From positions 83,501 through 147,500 of the forward strand of contig NZ_LN890325.1 of the NCBI RefSeq assembly GCF_001458595.1: a DNA stretch of 64,000 bases, given 5' to 3'. The stretch is from Clostridium neonatale (GTDB taxonomy: Bacteria > Bacillota > Clostridia > Clostridiales > Clostridiaceae). A model generated the notes under the pieces. That model did no database searches. It saw nothing but the letters and a program-made list of their open reading frames with translations, and was not told where the DNA came from. A program made the translations under genes and the position numbers. Of the stretch, positions 63,490-64,000 are shown piece by piece (the first letter of the stretch is position 1; every line of letters begins with the position of its first letter).

Positions 63490-64000
63490 TTAAGGTTCTA
63501 TTTTTGTTACTAATTCTTTTTGGCCTTTATTAACTTTGATAATGGCAGCACTCTTTATAGCACTTCTATCTTCGCCAAATTTAATATCACCAGTTACACT
63601 TTGAAGTTCCATTCCTTTTAAAGCGTCTTTAATTGCAGGTCCTTCAGTGCTATTAGCTTTTTCTATTGCTTTAACTAAGATTTTAGAAGTATCGTAAGAT
63701 AAAGCAGCAAAAGCATCTGGTTCTTTGTTGTATTTAGCTTTGTAAGAATCAACGAATGTTTTAACTGCTTCATCTGTATCTCCTGAATAATAGTGATTTA
63801 CATACATTGCACCATCTACAGAATCTCCACCGATTTCAACTAATTTTTCAGATTCCCAACCGTCACCGCCTAAGAATTGAGATGTAATTCCCATTCCTCT
63901 AGCTTGTTTAGTGATAAGACCAACAGTGTTATAGTAATCAGGTAATATTAATACATCAGGATTTAATCCTTTAATTTTTGTTAATTGAGCATTAAAGTCA
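63490..64000 (-). CDS. livK: Branched-chain amino acid ABC substrate-binding protein LivK (partial)
   Basis: The reading frame is open from the window edge, so at least 169 codons plus a stop are present and the N-terminus, with its expected lipoprotein signal, lies beyond 64000. An internal ATG at 63894 is not the start. Visible segments LTKIKGLNPDVLILPDYYN, FVDSYKAKYNKEPDAFAALSYD and GDIKFGEDRSA belong to the C-terminal lobe of Leu/Ile/Val-binding proteins. First gene of livKHMGF. Confidence 0.94.
   Translation of the reverse strand, partial: DFNAQLTKIKGLNPDVLILPDYYNTVGLITKQARGMGITSQFLGGDGWESEKLVEIGGDSVDGAMYVNHYYSGDTDEAVKTFVDSYKAKYNKEPDAFAALSYDTSKILVKAIEKANSTEGPAIKDALKGMELQSVTGDIKFGEDRSAIKSAAIIKVNKGQKELVTKIEP

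Noticed and set aside
1..64000. CRISPR arrays, tRNA or rRNA genes, full insertion sequences, known riboswitches
   Set aside because: Looked for on both strands; no regularly spaced repeats, tRNA-like cloverleaf, transposase gene or recognisable riboswitch core was found by eye.

Overview
The window looks like chromosomal DNA of a low-GC, spore-former-type Firmicute, most likely a saccharolytic Clostridium (solventogenic C. beijerinckii-like). The grounds are the very AT-rich sequence, strong GGAGG ribosome binding sites, TTGACA/TATAAT promoters, many T-tailed hairpin terminators, and the gene families (several phosphotransferase systems, PTS, with PRD regulators, LuxS, ferritin). The genus is an inference; no rRNA marker is present and I see no tRNA.

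Layout. 0-1 kb: a zinc-ribbon microprotein and a small ribbon-helix-helix-like protein. 1.3-9.4 kb: a LevR-type sigma-54 activator, a textbook -24/-12 promoter, then a GH31 glycosidase with a mannose-family PTS (EIIA, EIIC, EIID, two EIIBs). 9.4-18 kb: a second sugar locus (ROK repressor, orphan cellobiose-type EIIC, DUF4838 protein, ABC importer without its ATPase, GNAT) enclosed by two copies of a ~115-bp direct repeat. 18-26 kb: serC, then a GH4 phospho-alpha-glucosidase with alpha-glucoside EIICB, two tandem RpiR regulators, an AEC carrier and a glucose-type EIIA. 26-30.5 kb: a conserved unknown, an isolated phage replication module (XRE, replisome organizer, DnaB) and a convergent sigma-70-like factor. 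30.7-38.5 kb: FUSC protein, MATE pump, LuxS, RNA-methyltransferase-like protein, ferritin, HAD phosphatase and DeoR regulator, with two structured intergenic elements nearby.

39.6-49.5 kb is the most interesting block: a LicR-type PRD activator whose probable operator occurs before its own gene and again before a long co-directional operon (lactose/cellobiose EIIA-EIIB-EIIC, GrdB-like protein, glycosylasparaginase-type Ntn hydrolase, M20 peptidase, CutC, YitT, TIM-barrel protein). The content suggests PTS uptake of a glycosylated asparagine or related amino-acid conjugate and its hydrolysis inside the cell.

49.5-51.1 kb: an MFS exporter behind a long leader with a consensus promoter, a 31-codon leader ORF and two terminator-like hairpins, which resembles the ribosome-sensing attenuators of inducible drug-resistance genes. 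51.3-60 kb: azoreductase, LysR with a divergent isochorismatase-like hydrolase, DUF1648 protein, MerR regulator with a 19-bp-spaced promoter, MFS transporter, HAD phosphatase, TraX-like protein and a class I glutamine amidotransferase. 60.1-64 kb: a leftward branched-chain amino acid ABC operon (livKHMGF), with livK cut by the window edge.
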